Below, one piece after another: positions 8,878-18,783 of a DNA stretch of 64,000 nt (position 1 is its first letter; each line of letters starts with the position of its first letter). The notes below the pieces were generated by a model. The model made no database searches. It was given only the letters and a program-made list of their open reading frames with translations, and was not told the DNA's origin. A program made the position numbers and the translations under genes. The stretch is from Syntrophus buswellii (GTDB lineage: Bacteria; Desulfobacterota; Syntrophia; Syntrophales; Syntrophaceae), in assembly GCF_046097065.1 (NCBI RefSeq), contig NZ_CP175563.1, positions 62,001 to 126,000 on the forward strand, given 5' to 3'.

Positions 8878-9368
8878 AGATCGTAGAGCGTTTCATCCAC
8901 CCTGGGCTGAGCGCGCCGGCTGGTTCCCCTGGTCGTTTTCTGCGCGAGGGTGAACGGATCTTCCGAATCCAGGAGGTCAGCCATTTCCTGTTCGATCTGT
9001 TCCGGATCTTCACCCCGCTCCATCCGGCTCAGGGCTTCTTCCATGCCGTCTCCCAGCTGAAGGCCCGTCAGGTCGGACAGCTTCCGCATCAGGCGGACCG
9101 CCTGGCGGGGATCCTCCTCATCGATTCCGTCCATCTCGCCGGCCAGCATGTTCATCGCCTTTTCCATCCGGCTTTCGTCGATGGGGGGCATATCGTCTTC
9201 CGACGGCTCCTCGCGGCCGCGTGTTATTCTGGCAAACACCGACATCTGGCGCGTCAGGGGAACCGTTTTGCAGGTGGGACAGCTGGGAATCGTTTCCGTG
9301 TCGACCCTTCGAGAAAAAAAATTGTAAACCGTGTTGCACTGCGGGCAGTAGAATTCGTAAATCGGCAT
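8874..9368 (-). CDS. FmdB-type zinc-ribbon protein
   Basis: 164 aa. The N-terminal zinc ribbon starts MPIYEFYCPQC and has a second Cys pair in CPTC, the FmdB/CxxC_CxxC_SSSS pattern. An acidic low-complexity helical tail follows. Start ATG 9368 has GAGGAG 6 nt upstream; the 47-codon upstream extension is not homologous. Function of this family is not settled. Stand-alone gene downstream of the M48 protease. Confidence 0.85.
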   Translation of the reverse strand: MPIYEFYCPQCNTVYNFFSRRVDTETIPSCPTCKTVPLTRQMSVFARITRGREEPSEDDMPPIDESRMEKAMNMLAGEMDGIDEEDPRQAVRLMRKLSDLTGLQLGDGMEEALSRMERGEDPEQIEQEMADLLDSEDPFTLAQKTTRGTSRRAQPRVDETLYDL

Positions 9369-9528
9369 GACTTCTCCTCGCATCATCGAAATGTGTGGGG
9401 ATATTTTAGTGCTTGGATGTGAAAAATCAAGTTCATCGAACACCGTCGGACCGCAAAAGCCGGTCGCCCGCGGCAGGAAAGCCTTGAAGGTCCCGCCTTT
9501 TCCAGGCATGGGCGGATCGTTTTCCGGT

Positions 9529-10785
9529 TCACGGCTGCCGGGGCATCAGGCGGGTGATCCGTTCCAGAAGCGGCGGGTGGGAATAGTGAAACGCAACGTA
9601 CAGGGGATGAGGAAAGAGATTGGACAGGTTGTCCCTGGCCAGGCGCTTCAGGGCCGAAACCATGGGGGCTGATGTGCCCAGGATGGCCCGGCTGAAGTCG
9701 TCCGCTTCCCGCTCGAACCGGCGGAGCACCGCGGCGGCAAGGGGGCTTAGAAAAAAGAACAGGGGGCCCGTCAGGATTCCGATGAGCAGAAGCCCGGCGT
9801 ACGTCACGGGCTGCGGAAAGCCGAAGGTGGCATAGAGCAGGGGCCAGTCCAGCAGGAGGGAGAACAGGTAGAACATCCCCAGCGAGGCGGCTTCCATGAA
9901 GATCAGCTGCTTGAGGATGTGCCGTTTTTTCCAGTGCCCGATTTCATGAGCCAGGACGGACAGAATTTCCTGCTGCGTGGAAGAAGCGAGAAGGGTGTCG
10001 TACAGGACGATCCGCCGGGTTTTTCCCAGGCCGGTGAAATACGCGTTGGTGTGGCGGCTCCGCTTGCCTTCATCAACCTGATAAATTCCCGATATCTCGA
10101 GCCCGGCCCGATTCGCCAGATCCATCACGGCCTCTTTCAAATCCGTATCCTGGATCGGTTCGTAGCGGTTGAACAGGGGGGCGATCACCACCGGATAAAG
10201 CCATAACATGAGCAGCTGAAAGGACGCGAACACAAGCCAGGACCAGATCCACCAGGATTTCTCGGCGTAGTGGAGCAGCGACAGGAAGGCTCCCCCCAGC
10301 AGGCCCATGAGGATCGTGGAAATGGCGAAGTTTTTCAGGAGGTCTGCCAGCCATAGCCGGAAGGTCATGGTGGTGAATCCGTAGTGCTTTTCGATCCCGA
10401 AGATTCGGTAGAGGTCGAAGGGGAGGCCGAACATGCCGCCGGCCAGCGCCAGGGTGCTGAAGAAGACAAGGCCTGACAGGACAAAGGGAAGCTGCATGCC
10501 GGCAAGGGCGCCGGTCAGCCAGGGCAGAACGCCGCAGAAGAGAACGGCCAGCGTCAACAGGTCGCCGGCGATTTCCTCCAACGTGGCCAATCGGGATGAC
10601 TCCACCGTATAATCCGTCATCCGGGAAAGGGTGCCCTCATCGATTTCGCCGTGAAGCATTTCCGGGACGCGCCGTCCATGGCGCTGCAGATGGCGGATAT
10701 TCAAGAGGGTTAATCCCTCTCTCAGCAAAACACGGAGAAGAAACACGATCAGGAAAGCCGCCAGCAAGGCGTTAAACTGCACCAT
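9529..10785 (-). CDS. M48-family membrane metallopeptidase (Ste24-like)
   Basis: 418 aa. About six hydrophobic segments plus the zinc site LAHEIGHWKKRH and a downstream EREAD motif giving the third ligand. The N-terminal membrane region matches the CAAX-protease/Ste24 layout rather than HtpX. Integral membrane protein with the active site facing the cytoplasm in known homologues; likely role in membrane protein quality control. GGGGG lies 4 nt before the ATG. Confidence 0.9.
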   Translation of the reverse strand: MVQFNALLAAFLIVFLLRVLLREGLTLLNIRHLQRHGRRVPEMLHGEIDEGTLSRMTDYTVESSRLATLEEIAGDLLTLAVLFCGVLPWLTGALAGMQLPFVLSGLVFFSTLALAGGMFGLPFDLYRIFGIEKHYGFTTMTFRLWLADLLKNFAISTILMGLLGGAFLSLLHYAEKSWWIWSWLVFASFQLLMLWLYPVVIAPLFNRYEPIQDTDLKEAVMDLANRAGLEISGIYQVDEGKRSRHTNAYFTGLGKTRRIVLYDTLLASSTQQEILSVLAHEIGHWKKRHILKQLIFMEAASLGMFYLFSLLLDWPLLYATFGFPQPVTYAGLLLIGILTGPLFFFLSPLAAAVLRRFEREADDFSRAILGTSAPMVSALKRLARDNLSNLFPHPLYVAFHYSHPPLLERITRLMPRQP

Positions 10786-11102
10786 CGGTCCCCCAACACC
10801 CCTCTATTTTTTCGTTCCGCCCTGTGTGGCGGTCAACAGCAGGTTTTCGTCATGCTCGACCGGCGCATCGGCTCCCGCGCCGGTTCTCTTCAAGCCTGGC
10901 GCCTTAGATACCACCTTTGAATCCGAATTGGAATAAACATTGAGCAGCCCACTGCCGTCCCTGCAGCCGGCCCATCGTTCACGCGCGGGAGATGCAAAAT
11001 TAGATATTGAATGTTGTCGGATTTGGTGACATGATCACTCGTTGAAAAATGATATCCCAATAAACCTCAAAGAAAGTGAAACGATAGCTGCCAAGGATGC
11101 CT
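10786..11102. other. Intergenic gap, no gene recognised
   Basis: About 317 bp between the divergent M48 peptidase and DEAD-box helicase genes. No coding frame or strong hairpin was seen; it presumably holds the two promoters. Confidence 0.5.
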
Positions 11103-12683
11103 ATGGAACCCAACCTGGAAAATTCTGAACCCGAATTCACAGAGTCAAAAGAGAGTAACTTGAATCCCGACCGGGAAGAGCCGGTCCTGGAGCCGGCCGA
11201 CACCCTGGCGGAGGTCCGTCTCGAAGAATTGTCTCCGACCATGCAGGCCGCCGCAGCCAACGCCGGCTGGACTTCACTGATGGAGGTCCAGGCAAAGGCG
11301 ATGCCCTACATCCTGGCCGGACGGGATCTCATGATCCAGTCCAAAACAGGCAGCGGCAAAACGGGCGCCTATCTCCTGCCCATCCTGGAGCGTATCAACC
11401 CCCGGGATGCCTTCTGCCAGGCCCTGATCCTCGTTCCGACGCGGGAGCTGGCCCTTCAGGTTTCAAAAGAGGCCCTTCTGCTGAGCGGGAATTCGGGAAT
11501 CCGGACCGCCGTAGCTTACGGGGGCGTGGGGTATACTCTCCAACTGGAAGCTTTCCGGGGAGGGGCGCAACTCGTTATTGGAACGCCGGGAAGGATCCTG
11601 GACCACCTGATGAGGGGCTCGTTGTCCCTTAAGAGGCTGTCGATTCTCGTCTTCGATGAGGCGGACCGCATGCTTTCCATGGGGTTCTACCCGGACATGA
11701 GGCGGATTCAGGAATTCATCCCCCGAAAGATCAACGGTTACCTGCTTTCGGCCACCTTTCCCGCGCACGTCCTTCGCCTGGCGGGTGAATTCCTGAGGAA
11801 GCCGGAGCTGCTGAGCTTAAGCCGGGATTCGGTTCATGTGACGGAGACGGAGCATATTTACTATGTGGTTCCCGGTATGGGCAAGGAGCGCTCCCTGGTG
11901 CGGATTATCGAGGCGGAAAATCCCGTCTCCGCCATCATCTTCTGCAACACCAAGTCCACGGTCCATTTTGTGAGCGTCGTACTGAAGCGGTTCGGCTATG
12001 ATGCCGATGAGCTGAGTTCCGAGTTGACCCAGAAAGCCCGCGAAAAAGTGATGGCGAGGATTAAAAACGGGCTTCTCCGGTTTCTGGTGGCTACGGATGT
12101 AGCCGCACGGGGCATCGATATCCCCGATCTGTCCCATGTCATTCAGTATGAGCCCCCTGAGGATCCCGAAGCCTACATTCACCGCGCCGGCCGCACAGGC
12201 CGCAAAGGCGCCAGCGGTACGGCCATTTCTCTTGTCGCGGAAATGGAGCAGTTCCGGTTGCGGGACATCGCGAAGTCCTTCAGCATTAACCTGCAGCAGA
12301 GGACTCTGCCCGCAGACGAGGAAGTGGAGGGCATCGTTTCCCAGCGTGTGGCCGCCCTGCTGGAGGCCAAGCTGAGAATGCGGGACTGCCTTCAGGTTGA
12401 ACACATGCAGCGCTTTCTTCCCCTGGTTAAAACTCTGCTGCAGAACGAGGATGAGATGGCCCTGATCGCCATGCTTGTGGACGATTTTTACCAGGCCACC
12501 CTGAACACGCCGCCCCCCCAGCCTCCGGAACTGACCGCCGCGGAGGAATCCGAGCAGATCGACACGCCGCCCGTCCCGACTTCCGGCGAACAAAAGAAGC
12601 GGCGTCGGCGCAAGCCGTCCCGAAGTTCTTTCCGGAAGCCTCCGGAAGGGGGAGAATCGCCCGAACCCGCTGAAAAGGGCTGA
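11103..12683 (+). CDS. DEAD-box ATP-dependent RNA helicase
   Basis: 526 aa. Helicase motifs occur in order: Walker A SKTGSGKTG (about 80-88), PTREL, DEAD (185-188), SAT (216-218), and the C-lobe motif HRAGRTGR. An acidic N-terminal extension of about 35 residues and a basic Lys/Arg-rich tail flank the core; the tail probably binds RNA. The second ATG (11103) is preferred because AAGGA lies 5 nt upstream; the ATG at 11097 overlaps that Shine-Dalgarno. Likely acts in rRNA or mRNA remodelling. Confidence 0.95.
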   Translation: MEPNLENSEPEFTESKESNLNPDREEPVLEPADTLAEVRLEELSPTMQAAAANAGWTSLMEVQAKAMPYILAGRDLMIQSKTGSGKTGAYLLPILERINPRDAFCQALILVPTRELALQVSKEALLLSGNSGIRTAVAYGGVGYTLQLEAFRGGAQLVIGTPGRILDHLMRGSLSLKRLSILVFDEADRMLSMGFYPDMRRIQEFIPRKINGYLLSATFPAHVLRLAGEFLRKPELLSLSRDSVHVTETEHIYYVVPGMGKERSLVRIIEAENPVSAIIFCNTKSTVHFVSVVLKRFGYDADELSSELTQKAREKVMARIKNGLLRFLVATDVAARGIDIPDLSHVIQYEPPEDPEAYIHRAGRTGRKGASGTAISLVAEMEQFRLRDIAKSFSINLQQRTLPADEEVEGIVSQRVAALLEAKLRMRDCLQVEHMQRFLPLVKTLLQNEDEMALIAMLVDDFYQATLNTPPPQPPELTAAEESEQIDTPPVPTSGEQKKRRRRKPSRSSFRKPPEGGESPEPAEKG

Positions 12684-13237
12684 TCCTGACGGGCCTTCGG
12701 GGCTCCACCAGCATCTCGGGCAACCGGCAAATCCCCGAGCAGGTTGCCTCCTGCGGCACGGTTTGAAGCAGCGCCTGACCGTCCGCGCGGGGGCGTTCCC
12801 TCCTTTCCCCTCAAGCCCTTCCGCAACCGGTTTCTCTTTGCGGAGGGGTGGCCTGTGCCGTAGTATGTGAAAATCCTCACCGAAACGCCTTCTTCCCGGA
12901 GCCAGGGGCACGGAAGCTGCAGTTCAGGGAGAAATACCGGATTCCGGACGAGTACTTCCAACCCCTGACCAGGGCGCACTCTGCGCCGTCTTTCTTGTCG
13001 GCACCACCCATCGATCCGTTGCGAGGTTGCAGGAATCTCGTTTTGAATTGCGGCTCACGATGAAGGCAACAAGCGGGATTTTTATTTTACAGGCCGGGGA
13101 AAAAACGCTATGAAAAGAGGAAATTCCGGCGGCAGCAGGAGGCTGCGCTCTTTAGCCGCCGTGTCCGGCAGGAAGTCGGTTGACCTGTACGGCGCATGGA
13201 TGCGGAATGGGAGTCTGGCGATTTTCGAGGTGACACG
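12684..13237. other. Intergenic gap, no gene recognised
   Basis: About 550 bp with only weak frames on both strands (for example plus 12848-13063), none resembling a known family. I looked for a cobalamin or SAM riboswitch ahead of the methyltransferase gene and found no matching core. Confidence 0.5.
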
Positions 13238-15085
13238 ATGAGTGCTCTGCAGAATATTCTTTCCCGGCTGGTCGAGACCCCTCTGATTTTTGATGGGGCG
13301 ATGGGAACGATGATTTATGACAAGGGTGTTTTCATTCAAACCTGCTACGACGAATTGTGCCTGACGAGCCCCGGACTGGTCCGGGAAATCCATGAACAGT
13401 ATGCGAAAGCCGGGGCGGAGGTGCTGGAAACCAATTCCTTCGGCGCCAACCGGATCAAGCTGCGTCCCTACGGGCTGGCCGAAAAGGTGGCCGAGATCAA
13501 TCGGGCGGCCGTTAAGCTGGCCCGCCAGGCGGCCGGACCGGACTTGTATGTGGCCGGTTCCGTCGGGCCTTGTACCCAGGGCGGCCAGGTGATCGCCGGG
13601 GGCGAGATTGCGGAAGTCGAAGCCGCCTTCCGGGAGCAGGTGAAAGCCCTGGCCGGGGAAGGCGTCGATCTTGTGATTCTGGAAACCTTTTCGGATTTGA
13701 AGGAACTGCAGCTGGCCGCCCGGATTGCCCGGGAGGAGGGGGTGCCGGTCCTGGCCTCCTTTGCCGTCGACGAAGAAGGCGAAACGGCTGCCGGAACGCC
13801 GGCGGAAAAGCTGGCCGCCGCTCTTGAAGCCGATCCCCATGTGGATGCCATCGGCCTGAACTGCGGCACCGGCCCGGCGGGAATGTACGAAGCCCTGCTG
13901 AAGATCCTGCCCGTGGTGAGCAAACCGGTGGTTGTGATGCCCAATGCCGGAATGCCGAGGACCGTTGGCGGCCGAACCCTTTATCTGGCCAATCCCGAAT
14001 ATTTTACCGAATACGCCAAGAAGTTCATCGAACTGGGCGTCCGCGGGATCGGCGGCTGCTGCGGCTCCACTCCGGAGCATATCGCCACTGCGGCCCGCGC
14101 CGTCCGCGGTCTCAGCGGTGTTCGGAAGCACATTGAAGTCGTCTCCCGCCGGCCCGCTCCGGCACAGCAGAACATCATCCCCACAGCGGAGAAATCGCGA
14201 CTGGCGGCAAAGATGTTTTCCGGCCGGAAGGTGACGTCCGTGGAGATTCTTCCCCCCCGGGCCAGCGACTTCAGCAACATGCTTGCCAAGGTCCGCCGTT
14301 GCCATGAAGCCGGCATCGACGCCATCAATATCCCCGATGGCCCCCGGGCCAGCGCCCGGGTATCGCCCATGATTACGGCCCTGGTCATCCTCAAGGAGGT
14401 GGGAATTGAACCGGTGGTTCATTACTGCTGCCGCGACCGGAATCTCATCGGCATGCAGAGCGATCTGCTCGGCGGATACGCCGTCGGTCTGACCAACTAC
14501 CTCATCATCACCGGGGATCCTCCGAAGCTGGGAAATTGCCCGGAGGCGACGGGCGTCTTCGATGTGGATGCCATCGGCCTCACAAAAGTGGTTTCCAATC
14601 TGAATGCCGGATGGGATATCGGGGGCAGCCCCGTGGACCCGCCCACGGGCATCCTGATCGGCGTGGGCGCGAACCCCTGCGCCGTGGATCTGGAGCGGGA
14701 AATAGACCGGTACTTCCAGAAGATCGAGGCCGGTGCCGAATTCGCCATCACCCAGCCCGTCTTTGATGCGGAAGCCCTGCTGCGCTTTCTGGACCGTGTC
14801 GAACGATACGCGAAGCGGATACCCGTTCTGGCCGGAGTGTGGCCGCTCCTGAGTTATCGGAATGCGGAATTTATGAACAATGAAGTTCCCGGCGTCGTGG
14901 TGCCGCAGGAGATCCTCCGCCGCATGGCCGGATGCGGGTCCGGGGATGAAAGCCGGCACGCGGGAATCGAGATCGCCAGGACCATCTGTGCGGAAATCCA
15001 TGACCGGGTTGCCGGTTTTCAGGTGTCCGCCCCCCTGAACAATGTCGAAATCGCCCTGGCCGTATTGGGGAAAAGCGAAGGTTAA
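13238..15085 (+). CDS. Bifunctional homocysteine S-methyltransferase / methylenetetrahydrofolate reductase
   Basis: 615 aa. The N-terminal half (about 1-290) is a homocysteine methyltransferase barrel: it opens IFDGAMGTMIYDKG and carries the zinc-thiolate cysteines in GLNCGTGP and GGCCGSTP. The C-terminal half (about 320-615) is a MetF-like FAD reductase barrel. The fusion resembles Bacillus YitJ-type proteins. It should link the methyl-THF pool to methionine synthesis; in an anaerobe it may also touch the Wood-Ljungdahl pathway. Start ATG 13238 has GAGG 7 nt upstream; the frame extends 14 codons further without a site. Confidence 0.92.
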   Translation: MSALQNILSRLVETPLIFDGAMGTMIYDKGVFIQTCYDELCLTSPGLVREIHEQYAKAGAEVLETNSFGANRIKLRPYGLAEKVAEINRAAVKLARQAAGPDLYVAGSVGPCTQGGQVIAGGEIAEVEAAFREQVKALAGEGVDLVILETFSDLKELQLAARIAREEGVPVLASFAVDEEGETAAGTPAEKLAAALEADPHVDAIGLNCGTGPAGMYEALLKILPVVSKPVVVMPNAGMPRTVGGRTLYLANPEYFTEYAKKFIELGVRGIGGCCGSTPEHIATAARAVRGLSGVRKHIEVVSRRPAPAQQNIIPTAEKSRLAAKMFSGRKVTSVEILPPRASDFSNMLAKVRRCHEAGIDAINIPDGPRASARVSPMITALVILKEVGIEPVVHYCCRDRNLIGMQSDLLGGYAVGLTNYLIITGDPPKLGNCPEATGVFDVDAIGLTKVVSNLNAGWDIGGSPVDPPTGILIGVGANPCAVDLEREIDRYFQKIEAGAEFAITQPVFDAEALLRFLDRVERYAKRIPVLAGVWPLLSYRNAEFMNNEVPGVVVPQEILRRMAGCGSGDESRHAGIEIARTICAEIHDRVAGFQVSAPLNNVEIALAVLGKSEG

Positions 15086-15229
15086 GGGGCGGAAGGGAAA
15101 ACTTTTTTTGTATGGAAATAATTTTTTGACACTGATATGAGAAAGGGGAATCATCCAAACGAATTAAAGAGTTAATGGATCAGGGTTCCCAGGGGTATAA
15201 CGACTGAATAGGACCAGAGTGAAAGCGAA

Positions 15230-16069
15230 ATGATTGTTCGATGCTGGGGGGCAAGGGGGTCCATTCCCGTTTCCGGGAAAGAATATCTGAAGTATGGAGG
15301 CGATACAACCTGTATCGAAATTCGGACGCAGCAGGGAGAGGTTATCATCGTCGATGCCGGCTCCGGGATCCGGGGGCTTGGGAACCTCCTGCTCAAAGAG
15401 CGCCGCTTCGACTACACCCTGATCTTTACACATGCCCACTGGGATCATCTGATCGGATTTCCCTTCTTCAAGCCGATCTACCACCCGGGAACGCGCATGA
15501 CGCTCATCGGTTGCCCCTTTGTCCAGATTTCCGCCCGGGAGATGATCTCGCGCATCATGGCGCCGCCGAACTTTCCCCTCACCCTTGGAGACGTCTGCGC
15601 CAATCTGGCTTTCCGGCCGGCCTGCGTTGAACCCTTTGACATAGGTTCCATGCGGATAACGCCCGTTCCCCTGAGCCACCCCGACGGCGGCGGCGGCTAT
15701 CGTTTTGAGGAGGCCGGCAAAAGTTGCGTGTTATTGACAGACAATGAATTGACCCACCGCCATCCCGGCGGGCTTCTTTATGAAGATTATCGCCAGTTTG
15801 CCGAAGGGGCGGATTTGCTCATCCATGATGCGGAATATACCGAGGCGGACTATCTGAAAAAAAAGGCATGGGGCCACACCGTATATAGGGACGCTCTGCG
15901 CCTGGCTCTGGATGCGGGTGTGAAGAAACTGGGATTGTTCCACCACAACCAGGAGCGGACGGATTCGGAGCTGGATTCCATCGTGGAAGACTGCCGCAAG
16001 GCCATCCTGCTTGGCGGGCATCGGCTGGACTGCTTTGCTCTCGAACAGGAAATGGAGATTTCCCTGTAG
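15230..16069 (+). CDS. Metallo-beta-lactamase-fold hydrolase
   Basis: 279 aa. It opens with MIVRCWGARGSIPVSG and carries the metal motif THAHWDH plus later His/Asp ligands (PLSHPDG, LIHDAEY, LFHHN). The WGARGS opening is typical of a PhnP/RNase Z-like subgroup often found near signalling genes. Substrate unknown, probably a cyclic phosphodiester or nucleic acid. It is followed by a receiver, a DUF3391-like, an HDOD and a GGDEF gene on the same strand, so a nucleotide-signalling role is possible. Confidence 0.88.
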   Translation: MIVRCWGARGSIPVSGKEYLKYGGDTTCIEIRTQQGEVIIVDAGSGIRGLGNLLLKERRFDYTLIFTHAHWDHLIGFPFFKPIYHPGTRMTLIGCPFVQISAREMISRIMAPPNFPLTLGDVCANLAFRPACVEPFDIGSMRITPVPLSHPDGGGGYRFEEAGKSCVLLTDNELTHRHPGGLLYEDYRQFAEGADLLIHDAEYTEADYLKKKAWGHTVYRDALRLALDAGVKKLGLFHHNQERTDSELDSIVEDCRKAILLGGHRLDCFALEQEMEISL

Positions 16070-16179
16070 AATAAACGGAATGCGGCACCGGGAGTCGATC
16101 ATCAAGCCGCTTATTCACAAGCGCAATGGCAGCGGCCGCAGGGATATGTCGGAGCGTTCGAAAGAACAGGAGGTTGAAA

Positions 16180-16584
16180 ATGCCGCAGATATTGATTGTA
16201 GAAGATGATGATGAACTCCGGACCGTTTTGAAAGAGGTCCTGGAGCAGGAAGGATATGGGGTGTGTGAAGCGTCGGACGGCAGGGCCGCCATGGAAATGC
16301 AGCGCCTGACAGGGGCCGATCTCGTCATTACGGACCTGATCATGCCGGAAATGGATGGAATAGAAACCATCATGGCCCTGCGGAAGGGATTCCCCTGGGT
16401 AAAAATTATCGCCATGTCCGGCGGACACCGCGCCGGTCCGAGGGCCTTTCTCAACCTGGCCAAGGCGCTGGGTGCGCATCGGACGCTTCACAAACCGTTT
16501 GTTTTCCAGGATATGCTGGAAGCGGTTGATGAACTTCTGGAGGAAACGTCCTGGGACAGTCCGAAAGGCCGCGTTTTGTCCTGA
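16180..16584 (+). CDS. Single-domain response regulator
   Basis: 134 aa receiver with acidic residues VEDDD, phospho-Asp ITDLIMPEMDG, switch Ser MSGG and Lys HKPF. Start 16180 has AGGAGG with 6-nt spacing; the frame runs back to 16126. First gene of a four-gene signalling group ending with the GGDEF protein at 18783. Confidence 0.92.
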   Translation: MPQILIVEDDDELRTVLKEVLEQEGYGVCEASDGRAAMEMQRLTGADLVITDLIMPEMDGIETIMALRKGFPWVKIIAMSGGHRAGPRAFLNLAKALGAHRTLHKPFVFQDMLEAVDELLEETSWDSPKGRVLS

Positions 16585-16647
16585 GGAATCCGCAGGCGGC
16601 AACCTGCGGACAACCTGCCGGGAAAGCGAAAGGAGCTGGGAAGTTTC

Positions 16648-16947
16648 ATGCGCAGAGTGCCTTCGGAAAAGCTGGAGCCGGGGATGATCCTGGCCAGGCC
16701 GATCCTGATGAAAAACGGAATGGTCCTGTTCGGAGAGGGGACGGAATTGACGGACGGCTATATCGAGCGGATTCGAAACATGGCCGTTGAATCCATCCAG
16801 GTCGAAGGCAGCGCCCCCTTGACCGAACCGTGGGAAAAATTGATGGAGGAACTGGAGGCGAGATTCCGTCCCGTGGAGCAGCAACCCTACATGAAGCTGT
16901 TGAAGAAGCTGGTGGAAGAGCAGATCACCGAGCATTACCAATCATGA
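16648..16947 (+). CDS. DUF3391-like small protein
   Basis: 99 aa. The sequence resembles the N-terminal DUF3391 segment that precedes HD-GYP phosphodiesterases (LEPGMILARPI, then GEGTELTDGYIERIR). No HD-GYP catalytic domain follows, so it is a free-standing version. AAAGGAG lies upstream. It sits between a receiver and an HDOD protein and may be an adaptor in the same signalling output. Confidence 0.7.
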   Translation: MRRVPSEKLEPGMILARPILMKNGMVLFGEGTELTDGYIERIRNMAVESIQVEGSAPLTEPWEKLMEELEARFRPVEQQPYMKLLKKLVEEQITEHYQS

Positions 16948-16984
16948 GGACCTGCTGACGGAATCCCGGGGATAAGGCCATTTC

Positions 16985-17812
16985 ATGGATATCAGGATAT
17001 TGCGCCAGAAGATTGAAAAGATCGAAATGCTGCCCACCGTTCCCGACGTGATCAAACGCCTGGCCGTGATCATCGGGAATCCAAAGATTTCGCTCAGCGA
17101 AATCAGCAGCTTTATATCCAGTGACCCGGTCCTTACCAGCAGAATCCTGAAAATGGTCAATTCCGCCATTTTCGGGTTTCCGGGAAGGATTTCCTCCGTC
17201 ACGCACGCGGTGACGCTGCTGGGCTTCAATGTGATCAAGGGGCTGCTGATGGGGGTCACGGTTCTGGATCTCATGGAAACGACCATGATCGGCCTCCGGG
17301 AGCATTCCATCGGCTGCGCTGCCGCGGCGCGGACCATCGCGGCCAGGAAGGGGCTGAAGAACACGGAGGATGTGTCCGTGGCCGGATTGCTTCATGACCT
17401 CGGCAAGGTGATCCTCCTGCTGCAATTTCCCCAGGATTACGGGATGGTCCTGAAGACGGCGGAACGGAAAGGGATGCTGGTCTACGACGCTGAACAGGAG
17501 CATTTTTCGGAATCGCATGCGACAGTGGGTCTGTGGCTTGCCGAAAAATGGCAGTTTCCGAAGCATCTGACGGATGTCATTGCCTTCCATCACAAGCCCG
17601 GCCTGGCAAAGGACGCCCCCATGGAGACCGCCATCGTCCATCTGGCGGACATCCTGACCCGGGGCATGGGCTTCGGTTATGCCGGCGACGCCCTGGTTCC
17701 GGCGGTTTCCCCCGCTGCCTTCGAGCAGCTCAATCTCAGCGAAGAGGATATCCGGGATGTTCTGCGAACCATTGATTCCATGAAGGGAATGGGGGATGAC
17801 CTGGGATGGTGA
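16985..17812 (+). CDS. HDOD-domain signalling protein
   Basis: 275 aa. The HDOD fold spans about residues 10-210, with LPTVPDV, SDPVLTSRILKMVNSAIFG and a retained GLLHDLGKV His-Asp pair. HDOD proteins are usually non-catalytic scaffolds linked to c-di-GMP and two-component pathways, although the HD pair here leaves phosphohydrolase activity open. The stop overlaps the following GGDEF gene start by 7 nt, so the two are probably translated together. Confidence 0.9.
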   Translation: MDIRILRQKIEKIEMLPTVPDVIKRLAVIIGNPKISLSEISSFISSDPVLTSRILKMVNSAIFGFPGRISSVTHAVTLLGFNVIKGLLMGVTVLDLMETTMIGLREHSIGCAAAARTIAARKGLKNTEDVSVAGLLHDLGKVILLLQFPQDYGMVLKTAERKGMLVYDAEQEHFSESHATVGLWLAEKWQFPKHLTDVIAFHHKPGLAKDAPMETAIVHLADILTRGMGFGYAGDALVPAVSPAAFEQLNLSEEDIRDVLRTIDSMKGMGDDLGW

Positions 17813-18783
17813 GCAGAAAAACCATCGTATTGATCGGCGGAAATCCGGATACGTTCATCCTTCTGGAGCGCGAACTGTGCGCCTCTTATTCCGTTGTTTT
17901 CTTCAAGGGGATTCAGCAGGCCCTGGATTTTCTTTACACAAACGTGCCGGATCTGGTGTTGATCGAATGGCAGGAGAATGATGAGGCGACGGCCGATGTC
18001 CTTCGGACGTTCAAGGCTGAACCTCTTTTCCGACAGCTTCCCTTTCTTGCGATTCTGGGTGAACCAAACTCAGTCCTGAATTGGGATATCCTGCCCGTTG
18101 AGGATTATCTCCGCAGAAAGGATCTCGAAGCGGAGGTGCTCAACCGCGTTGAACTCTGCATCCTGCGATCCGAACGGCTGCTGGAGATCAATCCTCTCAC
18201 CCGGCTGCCGGGAAATATCTCCATCAACCGTGAAATCCAGTCGCGCCTGGACCGGGGTGAGGAGTTTGACCTGGCCTATGCCGATCTGGATCACTTCAAG
18301 CCCTTCAACGACAAGTACGGTTTCAGCCGGGGCGACGAGGTCCTCCGCGTCATGGGGCGTCTCATCCTGAGCATTGTTCAAAGCCGGCAGCCCCGGGGCA
18401 GCTATATCGGGCATATCGGAGGCGATGATTTCATTTTTATCATGGATGTGGGCCTTGCGGAAGCCGTTTCGAAAGCCATTGTCGAAGCCTTCGATCAGAT
18501 TATTCCGACCTTTTATGATCCCGATGACCGGGGACGGGGTTATATCGAATCCGTGGATCGGCAGGGGCAGATAAGGCATTTTCCCCTGATGACCGTCTCC
18601 ATCGGAGGGGTGACCCATCGCCGCGCCCATGGGCTGTCGCACTATGGGGAGCTGACCGAGGCGGTCTCCCAGATGAAGTGCTACGCCAAATCACAGTCCG
18701 GCAGCTGCTTCCGCTCGGACCAGCGTGCACCCGTCCCTTCAGGTTCCCATGGTCCCCTGTCCTCCAAGATTTCCCTGCCCTGA
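17806..18783 (+). CDS. Degenerate receiver-GGDEF diguanylate cyclase-like protein
   Basis: 325 aa. The N-terminal receiver-like domain has Glu at the phospho-site (VLIEWQEND). The GGDEF domain (about 130-300) contains NPLTRLPG, the metal-binding ADLDHFKPFND and a signature GGDDF instead of GGDEF/GGEEF. The acidic second residue is kept but the third position is Asp rather than Glu, so cyclase activity is uncertain. Translationally coupled to the HDOD gene. Likely makes, or once made, c-di-GMP. Confidence 0.85.
   Translation: MVSRKTIVLIGGNPDTFILLERELCASYSVVFFKGIQQALDFLYTNVPDLVLIEWQENDEATADVLRTFKAEPLFRQLPFLAILGEPNSVLNWDILPVEDYLRRKDLEAEVLNRVELCILRSERLLEINPLTRLPGNISINREIQSRLDRGEEFDLAYADLDHFKPFNDKYGFSRGDEVLRVMGRLILSIVQSRQPRGSYIGHIGGDDFIFIMDVGLAEAVSKAIVEAFDQIIPTFYDPDDRGRGYIESVDRQGQIRHFPLMTVSIGGVTHRRAHGLSHYGELTEAVSQMKCYAKSQSGSCFRSDQRAPVPSGSHGPLSSKISLP

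Noticed and set aside
12684..13237. Cobalamin or SAM riboswitch ahead of the methionine gene
   Set aside because: No conserved core of either class could be found by eye.
13082..15154. 690-codon open frame on the minus strand
   Set aside because: It is exactly antisense to the well-supported methyltransferase/MTHFR gene and its translation is low-complexity His/Gly/Arg-rich; a shadow of a high-GC gene.
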